Origin: Codonopsis lanceolata
Lineage: Eukaryota; Streptophyta; Magnoliopsida; Asterales; Campanulaceae
Direction of reading: 5' to 3'
Assembly (NCBI GenBank): GCA_013146195.2
Contig: CM028381.1
Coordinates: forward strand, 102,006,358 to 102,070,357
Length of the DNA stretch: 64,000 nt
Within the stretch, counting starts at the first letter, position 1. The number at the start of each line of letters is the position of its first letter. This document shows positions 12,131-24,250 of the stretch, piece after piece. The notes under the pieces are model-generated. The model did no database searches and had not been told where the DNA came from. It saw only the letters and a list, made by a program, of their open reading frames with translations. The position numbers were made by a program, and so were the translations under genes.

Positions 12131-12199
12131 ATCTTTGCTCGGGAAAAACTTAAGAGATATAAAAGCTTTGCTCGGGAAAAACTTAAGAGATATAAAAGC
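12131..12199. repeat. 33-bp direct repeat, two units
   Basis: The unit ttgctcgggaaaaacttaag plus agatataaaagc occurs twice in tandem, with almost no difference. It lies between pol and the antisense gene. Tandem repeats in this part of the element are known in Retand-type elements. Confidence 0.8.
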
Positions 12200-12309
12200 A
12201 GTTATCCAAAAAGAAAAGTGAGTTGTAGAAATATTACAGACTTGAAAAGTAAATTGTTTGTGGAACAAGGCACGGAGGCCAGAAAGGCACGCATGCCATA
12301 ATAGTGTTT

Positions 12310-15264
12310 TCATGCACAAGGAGCAGCGTTGTTGTTTTCGCTTGTTGGAGTTGGTTCGTGTGTTGCTTCGGTTGTGGCCTCCAAGATGGTTACGTCATCT
12401 TCAGCGGGGTCAGGAGCATCTTCATTTGTTGGTGGGGGAGCTTGAGACCCCCAGATCTGGGTCATCAACTCGGTAACAGTGGGGTTTGTGACAGGAGGTG
12501 GGTTCCACGGAGACAAGCCTTTTTCGACATCTGCTTCAGCCAGTGATTCCAATTCATCTTCATTGAAGGGCACGAGGGCATGACCAGGACGGGCAGACGA
12601 GCTGAATAATGGATTGGCACCCCACTCAGCGAGTTGCTCGGGTCGGATCTCCAGCCCGCTGCAAGCAATTTGCCTTAGGATATGATTCATGCCCTGCAGA
12701 AAGAATGGATAGGCCTCACCTTCGACACAGTTAGCGAAGTCGTCAGAGCTCTTGTAATTCTCGATGATCTTATTTTTGCTCTTCGCTTGTTAAAGAGCTG
12801 GTCTCCAATTTTTGCTCGAGATCAAGAACCATGGCATTAGCAGCCTCCAGGTCACTCTGGCAAGAACACAGTTCCTTGCGCACCCCGACTATATTTTTCA
12901 AGGATGTTTCTTCGGATTTCTTGGAAAGGTTCAGCTGGGATTCCAGGGATTTCTTATCAGCCTCGATTTTGGAGAGCTCGGTCACCTTGTTTGTAAGAGA
13001 TTCTTCGGTGTTTTTGAGCTCAGCTCGGATGGAGTTGATTTTTTCCTCTAATTCATTTTTCTCAGTGGTGAGAGTATTTTTCTCGGCGGTGATAGTATTG
13101 TTGTTGTTGAGGTTGGTTATCAGGCGTTCGTACATCAGGATCGATTTGTTGGCAATCTGCAAGAAAGGGTTTTGTTTTAAAGAGAGAGAACGCGGGAGAA
13201 ATAAAATGATAGGAAGAAAGCATTACCTCAGTCAGGCACATGCCCATTTCCCCGATCAGGACGGAGCTCGCTTGGTCGGCGTACTTCTTTTGGATTCCGC
13301 TATGATGGAGTCGTTTCATCAGACCAAGGGCGGTAGTGGCTTGAAAACCACTCCGCTTGTTGATGTTAACGTTATTGAGGTCGGGCACATTGGCAAGTTC
13401 TCTGATTAGGGCCGCAGCTTTTGGTTGGTCATCGGGCATGACAAAATTTTCCTTCTGCCAGGATGGGATGTTCTCCTCGACCACAGCCTTCTCTGCTCGG
13501 CATCTTGTCCTTTTCGGGATGTCACTTGGTTCAACATTAATGACAGGAGGAGGGATGCTTACAGCTTCTCGAGGGGATAGTAGTTGTTGCAGGTTGGCTG
13601 GATTCAGGTTGATTGCGTTTTGTCCCGCGACTAGAGGTGTTGGCAGGGACAGTAGGAAGACTGACAGGAGACTGGGTTGAAAGATGCTTAGCTCGCTTGT
13701 TTGAGCTTTTCTTGGCAGCTTGCATGAACTTGCTGACATCAGTTAATTGCCTCATATCTGCACAAAATAAGGTAAGTATTAAGGAGAGGAAGATATGGAT
13801 TTGCAAGGTTACTTAAAAGGAAAAAGTGTAGTTGAAGTGTTAACCAGTTAGCGAGAAAGGAGGTCGGCAGAGAGTTCCAGTGCGAGCACATTCCTCGCAC
13901 TCATTAGGGAATTTTTTCCCATGACAAGAGCCCCAGTATGGATGAGGCGTTTCAGGATCAAGGACAATTCGAGGTTCAATTCCTTCGATGGGCAGGAAGG
14001 AGATTCCAGCTACTCGTAGAAGACTGAGGTCAGAAGTAAGAATTCGCCAAAATCTGTCCGGCTCGCCACTCTTTCGCCCAGAGAGCAGGAAAGCTTTAGC
14101 TATTCGAGGTTCTCCAGCTCGGTAGGCGTTTTTGTCGTGCTCGGGAAGCCCATAGTCGGAGAGGTAAGGGGCAAAGGGCCAGCCGATGCTCGATTCAACG
14201 AGCAATGCTTTCGAATCCCAACCATCAACTTTGTTGGGTCCTTCAGTGAGAAGTTTGAAGTAGGCGTGGTTTGATCGGCTGCTGATACGACCAGATTTCT
14301 TGTCAAGAGAGAGAAGGAAGAATTTTCGGAATAGCGTCATATCGGGCTCGAAACCGAGCGATCTACAAGCAACGGTGAAGGATACTAGGCATCTAACAGT
14401 AGTTAGGGTCAAGTCACAAGGAAGAGTATTGGAGGCATTCAGTAATTCAACAATAAACGGGTCGAGAGGGAGACGAAGCCCGACCTGAAAGAAATCAAAG
14501 TAGAACACCATTTTGTCCCCTTGGAAATTATGGCCTTCGGTGTCTATGTCCAAATCGAAGGCACGGACTCGGTAGTGCTCAGGGTTAATTCCTAAGGAGT
14601 AGAACCAAGTGCTTACTTCTTCTTCGGAATTTAAATCTTCCCATTTAATGGAAGCAGGAGAGAATGAAGCGATAAGAATGGTGGAAGTTCCACTGGATCC
14701 GGGTAGTTGATTGTTCGGATTGGAAGGAATTTCTACTTGTGTTGGTGCAGAAGGGTTATGGGAACCACCGTCTACGGTTTGTTCGCCCGATTGCGCAGCT
14801 CTTCGTCGGCGAGGAATCAGCGAAGCTTCCTCTTGCTCGCTTTCCTCATAACTTGAACTTGAGGATGAGAGGTCTTCTATTGATGCTCCGTGGTCGTAAC
14901 TTTGGCCTTTCAATTTCCGACACTGTCTCTTCGCTAGACATCCTACAGGAAGAGGAATCGAGAAGTGCAGGTTAAGCATTGACCAGGTGGGGAACAATGA
15001 CACAAGTAAAGTTAAGTATGGCAAACAGGTTGTGAGATCAGTGAACAGGGCACCGATCACAAATTTCTCGATTCCATTGGGTTGGATTGAAATGGTTGAT
15101 AGACAGTGGAGTAGAGTGGATTAGACGTGGTTTTGTGACATCTAAGTGCTGGAGCAATTCGATTAAAGGGTTTAAAAAGGGGTTTAATCAACACGAACCC
15201 TAATTTGAAATTTGAAAGATGGAAGTGTAAATGGAAATTGAAGAAGAAAGAAAGAAATACCTGG
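12310..15264 (-). pseudogene. antisense gene of the Tat element (gypsy-type 'putative transposase' family)
   Basis: A gene on the strand opposite to gag-pol, of the plant family labelled 'putative gypsy type transposon' (PF04195-like), function unknown. Inferred minus-strand structure: a 5' UTR exon ending near 15264; an acceptor near 14944; exon A to about 13846 with an Asp/Glu/Ser-rich start and the conserved core (LRLPLDPFIVELLNAS, about 14484-14437); exon B about 13757-13227; exon C 13156 to 12310. Exon C holds a long coiled coil (about 13150-12790) and then FANCVEGEAYPFF. Introns have GT/AG ends. Exon B changes frame near 13620 and exon C near 12785, so it is broken at least twice. Related antisense genes are known in Grande and Retand. 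Confidence 0.7.
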
Positions 15265-15430
15265 TAGTTTCAGAGGATCCTGATCTCGATTTTGGAGGCG
15301 TCGCCTGAGAGATTGAGCTGGGAACTTTGATTTTGATTGGAGATTGCAGAGTGCTCAAATCGATTCGTTCTCTATTACGCTTCTTCAGGAGTTGATAAGT
15401 GGTAAAGTTGTGAAAGAGGATGGAATTTGT

Positions 15431-15438
15431 TTTTTATA
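15431..15438 (-). promoter_or_regulatory. TATA box for the antisense gene
   Basis: On the minus strand, ggtataaaaaac lies about 160 bp upstream of the inferred first donor site at about 15264. That leaves room for a 5' UTR exon that opens near 15405. It lies inside the element and not in the LTR, so the antisense gene seems to have its own promoter. Confidence 0.45.
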
Positions 15439-15730
15439 CCTAATAGAGTCGCCGGTTGAATAGTACGGATCACTGGGCTCGAATTGCGTGGCGCGGTGAA
15501 CGAGGCTGCATTTAATGTAGCGTGGAAAGTTGGGCCTGTCCTTTCGGGACTGGCGGCTGACGGTTTAAACTTTCCAGAAACGCCTCTCTAAACGTCTTTT
15601 GGGTTGCCGCCTATTCAGATTTTTGGCTCCAAGATTATTTGGGTTGCGTATTTGAAAGATTTGATTATTTTGGAAAATACCCTTCGAATTCTTTGGGCTC
15701 CTCCTCGTCACCAGCATGAATGCTCAGTGA

Positions 15731-15750
15731 AACAAGGAGTAGGGGGCTAC
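15731..15750 (+). other. Polypurine tract
   Basis: aacaaggagtagggggctac lies directly upstream of the 3' LTR. It is purine rich with a G run, as needed to prime plus-strand DNA synthesis. Confidence 0.7.
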
Positions 15751-16469
15751 TGAACTGCTCGGCCCAATAGGCCCAAGCCATGAGTCACGTACCAAGCATG
15801 TGCTTCATCTGAGCAAGCGAGAAAAACCTTCATCCGAGCAAGCGAGCAAAGCTTTGGTTTTTATCATGAGTTGCCCACGAGCTGGGGGCTTGACTAGCGA
15901 GCGAGGCTGATATGCAAGCATGATTATTAATGCTCGTCAACATGACCCATCATCAGATGAGGACATGTGTCCGGGAAAGATCAATGTAACAGTTGAGGAC
16001 GGTCACGTCCGAGCAAGAGTTCCAATTAGCAGTAATGACTGGGGAACTCCTTATTTAGACCATCGTTATTAGTGGGCTCATTAATGTGCCGACCATTAAA
16101 GGCCATGCCCATTTATGGGCAGTTAATGGCGGTCATGGGCAGTTAATGGCGATCATGGGCAGTTAATGACAATCATGAGCGGTTATTAATGGTTATCAGC
16201 GGTTATGCCTTCCGGTAAGTATAAAAACCTTGGAAAATGAAGGAGAAAGGTACGCACAATCTAATTCTCTAGCCAAAACTCTGCCAAATTGCTTTCTCTT
16301 TATTGAATCTTGTATTGATTCTTGCATACGGAGGCTTTTGCGAGTGCCCCGCCCGCCACGATTGTTCCTTCTTATTGCAGAGTTGGGCTTTGAGGATAAA
16401 AGGACACGTTGAAAGCCAGGTGTTCAGATTGGGCTTAAACAGTGCATCCTTGATTTTTGGGACGCATCA
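15751..16469 (+). repeat. 3' LTR of the gypsy element
   Basis: Starts TGAACTGCTCGGCCC and ends GGACGCATCA, at 719 bp. It matches the 5' LTR along its whole length with many substitutions and small indels, and has one extra copy of the 'gggcagttaatggcgatcat' type repeat. Confidence 0.92.
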
Positions 16470-17510
16470 TTTTTTTTGCTACAGTTCCCAGTTTTTTTTA
16501 ATCGCTAAAGTTTATTTTCAAAATATTGTTCCTATTAAGCCTAGATTGTCTTCTTCCACAGCTTCGACCAACACTTTGAAGTTCAAAAATCACGATTATT
16601 GCACAACGAAACGGGGATCGACCTGCCCGGTCAGGTCGTAGGGGTCGAGGGGGCAACACCCCTAAGTGGGGGTTCGGGCAACACCCCTGAAAGGCAAACG
16701 ATGTTTCCGATTCATTACGTACGAAAAATATAATGAACCTGTGTTGGGTTGAAGGATTTTTTAAGTAGAGACGAAGACGAAGGAGGTGGAGGAAAAAGAA
16801 GAAGAAGCCTTACGACGGAGGAGAAGGAAGAAGAAGGCGGGTGACATGAATGTCTAGTTCATTATGATTTTGCGGCGCGATACAAAATTGGATTATGTAA
16901 TTAAAATTGATGCATCACGGTACAAAAATTGATGTATTGTTGTGCGAAAATTGATCTAGCGCAGTATAAAATTGGATTAGATAATTAAAATTGATGTAGA
17001 GTGATGCAAAATTGAATTCGGTAATTAAATTGATGCATCACGGTGCAAAAATTGATATAGCGTAATGCACTGAATGAGTGATCCGTAGCGCGCCTTCAGT
17101 TCATAAAAGTATTGTAATTTTTTTACCCCCAAAATTGTCTTTTTCTGATTTAAAAAAAAAGACGATGAAGTATAGCGATCGAAAACTTTGACAAAGTTTT
17201 CAGCCTTTTTGCAAGTCAATATTTTATATATATTAAAAAAACGCAATTTAATCTATATATGGAAACTTGATTTGCCTCAATTGGAGATAAAAATGGTAAG
17301 ATATGTACAAAAATTATTAAAATTTGTGCCAAGCTATTGGAAGGATTTTTTTGGCTAATTTATGAGTATCAAATAGATTTTTAAATTTATTTTTAATGAA
17401 TTATGTAAGAAATTGGAAGAAAATAAGATATTTTGTCTTACATAATAGTGAGGAGTGGATTTACCCACATAATTTTTACCTTTATTTACAAGTTTTCTTT
17501 TTTCTTTGAA
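16470..17510. other. Intergenic with degenerate repeats
   Basis: No gene is seen. Around 16640-16690 there is a GC-rich patch with a repeated 'gggcaacacccct'. Between about 16860 and 17065, diverged units with 'aattaaaattgatgcatcacgg' and 'caaaaattgat' recur three to four times, a decayed tandem array. Confidence 0.55.
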
Positions 17511-18425
17511 GGGTTGCGCTATTTAGACTCCCTTCCACCAAGTTGACCCCGCATTTTTTTTTTTAATGACAAAAAAACTCAAAGTTTAAAGACAATTATA
17601 TCCTTGTAGCTGATAAGTAGACCCACATCATATTTTTCTAAAACAAAAAACCTCTAAGTAACCCCCCTACCCCAAAACAAATATACCCCTTTCTTCCCAA
17701 CTCATTCTTTATTTCTTCATGTCATTCATCTCTTTCATCTCTAACTAAACTCCCCAACACATACTCATTCTTCCCAAGTCATTCTTCTTCAAAATCTTAT
17801 TCTTCTCCAAAAAATATGCCTCTTTATTCTCAAATTAACATATCTTGTTCTCCTTCATCTTCTCTTTCTTTTGTTGTGAAAAACTTCTTTCATAACCAAA
17901 AACCTTCAACTTTCAAAAAAAAAAAAAACCCTAGGGTTTCAACATTGGGTGTGAAGAAATTAAGCATGAATGAAAAAAAAGGCCAATATGACTATTGTGA
18001 TAAGTATTTAAAACATTTTTTTTTTCTTAAAATTGTTTAAAAAAATTTTTTCTTCTTAAAAAAGAGGTCCTCGTCGTGTACGGTTCAAACCTGGAGCACC
18101 GAACACTTTTGAAATATTCGGTTGGCTCCAATCGAATATTTCATAAATGTTTGGTGCTCTACGTCCAAACATTTCTATACTGTTTGAGCTAAGCATGCCA
18201 AACATTTATGATTTGTTTCACCATAGGTAGCCGAACATTTTGTAAATGTTTCATTGGCAACAACCGAACAGTTTTGAAATTAGCCAGGAACTTGTGTTTT
18301 TTATGTGTTATTATTTTTGGTAACAAGATTCAAACACGTTGTCAACAAATTATAGTGTTGATGGTCCTACTAATAATAAGATTGTTCATGTTGAAAATAA
18401 TGTGATAGTTCATATTCAATATATT

Positions 18426-19921
18426 ATGGCGGATTACACTAATGTGTTCATGACACATGAACTCTTTTCATCTCGTCAAATGTTGATTGATTGGGTGCGT
18501 GCTTGGGGGAATGAACTTGACATGGTAATAATAGTTAGGAGGTCGGGCAGTGGTGCGGGTAAGAAAAAACTCCGGGTATTAATGACTTGTGAATGTGTTG
18601 GTCAATACAATTGACGTAAGAAATCACAAGCAAATGATGAAGATGGAATTGGAAAGAAAGATGAAGAGGTGAGTAAATAGAAAAGCAGGAAAGAAACCGG
18701 ATCTAAGAAGGTTGGTTGTCCATTTAGTTCGAGGGGCAGAGAAGTGTCAGTTGAAAAATGGTCATTGATTGTGAAGTGTGATGTCCACAATCATTAACTT
18801 GGAGTGTACAAAGAAGGTCATTCATATGTCAGTCGATTATCAAGGGTTGAGGAGGAATATTTGGTTGATATGATCCATGACAATAGTAAACCAAATGACA
18901 TTTTGGCGCGTTTGAACGAAAAAATTCAACAAAATAGATCTACAATAAGGATGGTCTACAATGCACGTTTGAAGAATAAAGTTATCGAGTGTGAAGGTCG
19001 ATCACAAATGCAACAACTTATGTTTATGTTGGAAAAACATGTATATGTCCATCATCATCGGCGCTGCGAGAAGACGGAGATTGTGAATATTTTGTTCTTT
19101 GCTCACCGATCTAGCGTTGATTTATTGCGTGCTTTTCTAAAAGACATATGAATTGATTGCATGTACAAGACAAATATGTACAAGTTACCTTTGTTGGAGA
19201 TTGTTGGTGTGACATCTACAAATATTGCATTTTTAATTGCAGCTGCTTATTTAGATAATGAGAAAATAGACAGCTATACGTGCACGTGCATATGCTTGAA
19301 ATCATTGATGGACCAATGGAGCATGCCTAATGTGATCGTTACTCTGACAAAAAAATAACTTTAATAAATGCAATTTAGAGAACGTTTCCTATCTCGAGAT
19401 ATTTCCTTTGATGATGGCACATCAATAAGAATGTTTTGGCAAACTGTAGGAAAATCTTAACAACAAAAGAAAAGTGGGATTCGTTTAATATGTTTTGGGG
19501 TGATCTCTGATACTTAGTCGCAGTATAATGACTCTTTGGGAAGACTGATGTCTGAGTTCGAAGATTTTCCAAGTGCCATCAAATATGTTTTGGATCGATG
19601 GATTGAGCTCTACAAATAAAGATTTGTGTCATGTTGGATAAATACCGTCATGCATTATGACAATACGACAACAAGCATGTATTAATTGCTTTCGTTTTTT
19701 TTGTGACACGCGTACTTCAAATTATTGGTGATTGTATGTACTTTCTCAGGGCGGAGAGTCAACACGCAGCATTGAAAAAACAACTTGGATCGATCCAAGG
19801 TAATTTTGAGACTTGTTGGCGACAAATTCATGCTTTCATTGAGACTTCTCACAACGCAATCAAACACTTATTTGAGAAGAGCAGAAACGTAGTCATGCAC
19901 AAATTCAGATCATTTATATAA
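18426..19921 (+). pseudogene. MULE transposase, dead
   Basis: Mutator-like transposases cut and insert DNA with a DDE nuclease fold. The N-terminal part (FSSRQMLIDWVRAWGNEL, about 18465) and a zinc-binding-like block (CPFSSRG, CDVHNH, about 18718-18795) match the plant MULE/FAR1-like layout. It continues with GHSYVSRLS, GRSQMQQLMFMLEKH (about 18998) and the first catalytic region DCMYKTNMYKLPLLEIVGVTST (about 19155). One frame from 18426 to 19358 is interrupted by at least four stops (near 18612, 18678, 18795 and 19149). At the second catalytic site the expected VTD reads VTL, so the Asp is gone. A last piece (SQHAALKKQLGSIQGNF, about 19755) is in another frame. Confidence 0.85.
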
Positions 19922-20032
19922 AGGGATCTGCGATGCATGGTATCCATACAAGTGCTGAATAAGATTTATGACATTTTGTTGATTTGTGTCATGTTGTTTT
20001 GACAAAGATACAAACATCGAAAAGGATGAAAA

Positions 20033-20245
20033 AACATTAAAATTAGCATCTAAAATGTCAAGGTTATCCAACAAGTTAAATTACATATTAAAATTAACAT
20101 CTAAAATGTCAAAGTTATCCAACATGTTAAATTACATATTAAAATTATAACATCTAAAATGTCAAAGTTAGCCAACAAGTTAAATTACATATTAAAGTTG
20201 TCTAAAAATGTCAATCAAACTTTTCCAACAAATTCAATTACAATG
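20033..20245. repeat. 51-53 bp tandem repeat, four units
   Basis: Units of the form 'attaaaattaacatctaaaatgtcaaagttatccaaca...gttaaattacat' follow one another. The first three are close to each other; the fourth is diverged. They lie inside the large MULE, after the transposase. Confidence 0.85.
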
Positions 20246-20454
20246 CAATCAAGCGTTTCTTCTATGACGATGGCTAGATGGTTATCCCTCAGCTTGGCCA
20301 CTTGTAGACAATCCTGATCTTGTATGTTGTTGACCTCCCAGTGGAGGCATGCACCTTGAATTGCTAAACCCAACTCGTCGTACGATATATCTCGGTCTTC
20401 CGAACCATATCGCACTGCCATCGGTTCCAACAAACCGCGTTCTAAGCTAACCAT
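20215..20454 (-). other. Unrecognised 79-codon frame inside the MULE
   Basis: An ATG-started minus-strand frame in sequence less AT-rich than its surroundings, with a protein-like composition (VSLERGLLEPMAVRYGSEDR...). I do not recognise the family. It overlaps the tandem repeat at its 3' end. It might be an exon of the element's antisense gene or a chance frame. Confidence 0.2.
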
Positions 20455-21314
20455 ATCTCATGGATTCAGTAAACCTGCACGAAGAGCAGTCCATACAAAG
20501 GTGGAATTGTTGATTTATACACTAGAGGCAAATCTCTTTCTTCATGTATCATTATTTATTGAAGTTTTTATTTATTATGTATTGTTTGTTTATTTATAGT
20601 AATACATTATAAAGCCATTAGAATAAATATGTTATTCTTAAATATCTCTGGTCGAGTATTATTATTAATAAAGACAATAATAATACATGAAGACTAGTAT
20701 GTGTAAAGACTCATATAGTTGATATCAGTCTACACATGTGTGCGTATTAGGTATAACGACGTAGTGGATTGACCCGCATGAGAATGTTACATGGATCATT
20801 ACGTGAGTGTCATAAACGATTTTCATAGTGACAAATGTATTCGTTGTCATTTGACTTGAAGTCGTTATATACCCTAGATGAGGAGTTGTATATTTTGATA
20901 CTGATGAACGTCATTCTGTAACAAGGTGATTATAAATTCGGATATTTGATATGTCACGAATCATGATGAGGGATATGAATGATGTAGATAGAATTTTTCC
21001 CTCCTACATAACATGAGTATAATATTTATGAGCCTCTTGATGAGTGAGACTTAAGTAAATGCATGGTCGTGCTCAAATAAATCAATATAAGATATTGAGT
21101 TTATTTGTTTATTATATAAGTCTATTCGGAGATCAATAAACCAAGATTAAACTATAACAAGGATGACACGTTACATACTTTGTGTTTAATCAAATATTTG
21201 GACAAAAGGAAAAGAGCTATTTTGGTCATAATCAGTTATTTGTAATCACTGATAATTCATATTACTTGGGTAACAATGATGTATTGCTAGATGTCACTCA
21301 TTGTTTATAATTAA
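20455..21314. other. Spacer inside the MULE, no gene seen
   Basis: AT-rich sequence with no recognisable coding domain. I see nothing further in it. Confidence 0.45.
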
Positions 21315-22520
21315 CTAGTTTTTTTAACCCGTGCGTTAAACGCACGTCAACTAAATCGTACATAAACAAAATAAAGAGGATAAAAAATCTTAAAATATAA
21401 AATACGAATAATCGGTTTATTAACAATTACACATAAGTATATCACTAATCATTATAGATTCTAAAAAAATTCCTTATACCCAACATTTGTTATCTTATTA
21501 GTTGGTTTTTCATTTTCACTGCATATCAATATCTAGTTTCTTCAAAAAGAGATATACAGCTACATGTAATTATTGACTTTTACACTTATATGATACCAAC
21601 AATGGTAATTGTCTTCTTTGGAACATGAAAGACAGTCTTACATCGAATGGAGTTAATGACAATTTTAGGATAAAAACATTTTCTCCAGCATTGCTTACTT
21701 TCAAAAAAATTGTTTCAATAATATGATCCCCAAGATTTATGATGCTTAGTCTTGTTTCATTGCACAACCCTGCAGCATGATCAATGTTTCTTAATAGCAT
21801 TACTGGAACACCAATTTTTAAGTGTCAATTCATGACCTGATAACCCTGAACACTTTATACTATTCAAAAACTTTGAATGTTTTCGAACAAACTTGAATTT
21901 TTTCTGCCCTACAAATAAAATCAGAACTCAAATAAGTTCTTCATTTTGAATGATTACTTTTATTAAATTATATTTGTATTTTATGAATAAATAAATTTTT
22001 GATAAGAAAATAAGCTAAAATAAAAAATAACGAAATTATTTTAGTAACCTCAGTTTAAATTGTTTTTGTTTTATTGACTCCGTAACTATTATTTTTGTTC
22101 CATCAAATATTTTTTTTTTACTAACATATTTTTGTTTTACTTTTTTATAAGAATTTTTTTAAACTTTTGTTTCGTAAATTATTTTATTTTACTAACCTCC
22201 GCATTAAATTATTTTTGTTTTGTTGATTCAGTAACTTACATTTTTATAGTGACTTGTTCCATAAATTATTTTTATTTTACTAACCTCTTATATTTTTATT
22301 TTCTTGACTCCAGAACTATTATTTTTGTTTTAGTTACTATTTTTTTGTTTAAAAAGAGAAAAAAAACATAATTAAAATAGAGGAGATGATGGTGATAATA
22401 GATAAAATAAGAAGAAATAAGAGAGGAAGATAAATTAATACAACCAAAAGAGAGAAAGAGTGGAATGAATGGTAACTCAAAAATCAAAAATTCAAAAGTG
22501 TGCTTTTGGAGGGAGAAATA

Positions 22521-22564
<44 letters not shown>

Positions 22565-22600
22565 TGTGTGCGTGGGATCCTTTAGTTGGAAAAGTAGAGA
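21315..22600 (-). mobile_element. Helitron-like element (copy A)
   Basis: On the minus strand the element ends in a hairpin (cgtgcgtttaacgcacg), a short A-rich spacer and CTAG (21318-21315), followed by host T. It is similar along much of its length to the element at 31746-33510, including the stretch that reads cagcatga...tgtttcttaatagcatta on the plus strand. The 5' end is uncertain; the minus-strand sequence tctctacttttcc near 22600 is a candidate. A (TG)n run (22524-22572) lies near that end. No Rep/helicase is present. Confidence 0.65.
22524..22572. repeat. (TG)n microsatellite
   Basis: About 20 TG units, with a few CG interruptions toward the right. Confidence 0.9.
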
Positions 22601-22959
22601 ATTATTATTGACTTCATAATAAACAAATTTAGGGTTTTGTGAAACACTAAATTCGTAGGGAGAAAAATTAGGAATTAGTTATTCGTTAGACGAAGGATTT
22701 CCTACTTTGATTCAACAATTGTCTAGCACATAATTGTTGGATTAATCATGTCCAATCCATTTGAGTGGATACCATAGAGAAGCCGTGCAAATTATTTGTT
22801 GCGGTGATTGTGATTCTATTGAAGATTGATCGTTTCAATATTTGGATATGTATCATAAATCAAATTTATATAATTCGCATGGATCGTGGGATGGTTTTTG
22901 AAATTAAAGTTTTGTTATTCCGTCTTGTTGATTTCGATTAAAACCCAACAGGAATAATG

Positions 22960-24250
22960 TTCGGGGTTACAAATGATTGGATAAGATATACGATTGTACC
23001 AATCCATATAGCTAGATGTACACTGCCATGGTCGCTCAACAACTTTACCAAGTTGTTAGTCGGATAACATGTTTTTCCCAAATATCAATGTATCGCACGA
23101 GCACAACCAATACCTTCTTACTCGCCGCAAGACCTCTTTTCTCGATATCATATTCACTAATCATTCCTGAAATGAATGTATCTAAACTGTCTGAGGACGC
23201 GATCATGGTGGTATGGCTCAACATAATCAATCGACCCTATACATCCATGGTGTATGGATATCTGGTGGAACGAGAAATGTTGTCTGACCTGCTGGGTATA
23301 CAACATCCAAATAACCTACAACAATTTTAAAAACAATGGATTAATAATATAGACAATATGGTTATTTATTACATATAATCAATACATATAACACGTTAAG
23401 ACTCACATATCCGCACCAAGGCCATCAAGTTGTTCCCGTAGACCTTGTAATCAGTCAAAGGGCACACCTGCAACACTCTTGTGCTCCAACCTATTTGCAA
23501 GTTCCCGACCTTCGTGATAGTGCACGTTAGAGTAGGGGTGCATATTGGGAATCACTCATATATCAATGCCTATTTGAACAAAATACACACCATTTAACTA
23601 TCAAACTAGAAATACAAGTATACAAATTTAATTCAAGATATAAACGTAATTATCTCAAATAACGTGGAATATCCTGGCGATCAGCTTCGTATTCACATCT
23701 GTTGCACAACCTAGATGTTTATATAGAAAGGCTAGGGCTGCCGCTCCCCATGAGTAGGTATGCACAACATCAAAATCACAGAGGGTAAGTCGTGATAACC
23801 TAACTTCCGCTCTTATCGAAAAAAATGTACAACCCAACATGTACAACAAATAAGCACGAAGAGAGCAGGACAACCGTTTCTGGATCATCAGATAATGCAT
23901 TTGGAGCCAAACGGGTGCGTAGGCACTCTAGCCTCAAAGACGGCCCCCTAGCACCACGCATTCCCTCTCGTTCCTCCTCTTCAGAAACTCCTAAATACCG
24001 ATAAATAACATCAATAAAACTTTACGTGGAAACTGAACCTTCCAAAAAGATCGATTTCCTAGTAATTGGAAGACCAGTAATGTAAAACACATCATCAAGT
24101 GTTATAGTCATCTCACCAAATGACATGTGGAAGGTATTGGTCTCTGGGTGCCATCGTTCCACAAAGGCACTAACCAATACCTTATCACTCTCGAGATATG
24201 ATACACACCTTAACTGCACTAGTTGGTTGCAACAAGTAACTCATTCCATA
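22960..24250 (-). pseudogene. Plant mobile domain (MAIN-like) gene remnant
   Basis: On the minus strand, three separated blocks match the plant mobile domain of MAIN-like proteins. The first is LVSAFVERWHPETNTFHMSF then GEMTITLDDVFYITGLPI (about 24190-24050). The second is RAYLLYMLGCTFF and YSWGAAALAFLYKHLGCA (about 23850-23690). The third is VEPYHHDRVLRQFRYIHF (about 23220-23165). The blocks are in the right order but in different frames with stops between. MAIN proteins act in genome maintenance in meristems, and PMD genes are also widespread inside plant MULEs and gypsy elements. Here the position beside a MULE transposase suggests a transposon-borne copy. Confidence 0.7.

Larger units (their letters stand above)
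4871..16469 (+). mobile_element. Ty3/gypsy LTR retrotransposon, Tat/Retand type
   Basis: An 11.6 kb element with LTRs of 711 and 719 bp, a tRNA-Asp-like primer site, gag, protease, reverse transcriptase, two RNase H domains, integrase, a long 3' region with an antisense gene, and a purine-rich tract before the 3' LTR. The second, cellular/archaeal-type RNase H after the ordinary one, and the antisense gene between pol and the 3' LTR, point to the Tat clade (Retand, Grande, Ogre relatives). No chromodomain is seen. LTRs differ at roughly one base in ten by eye, so insertion is old. The pol region has several frameshifts and stops, so this copy cannot move by itself. The bases next to the two LTRs do not match, so no target duplication is visible. 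Confidence 0.93.
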
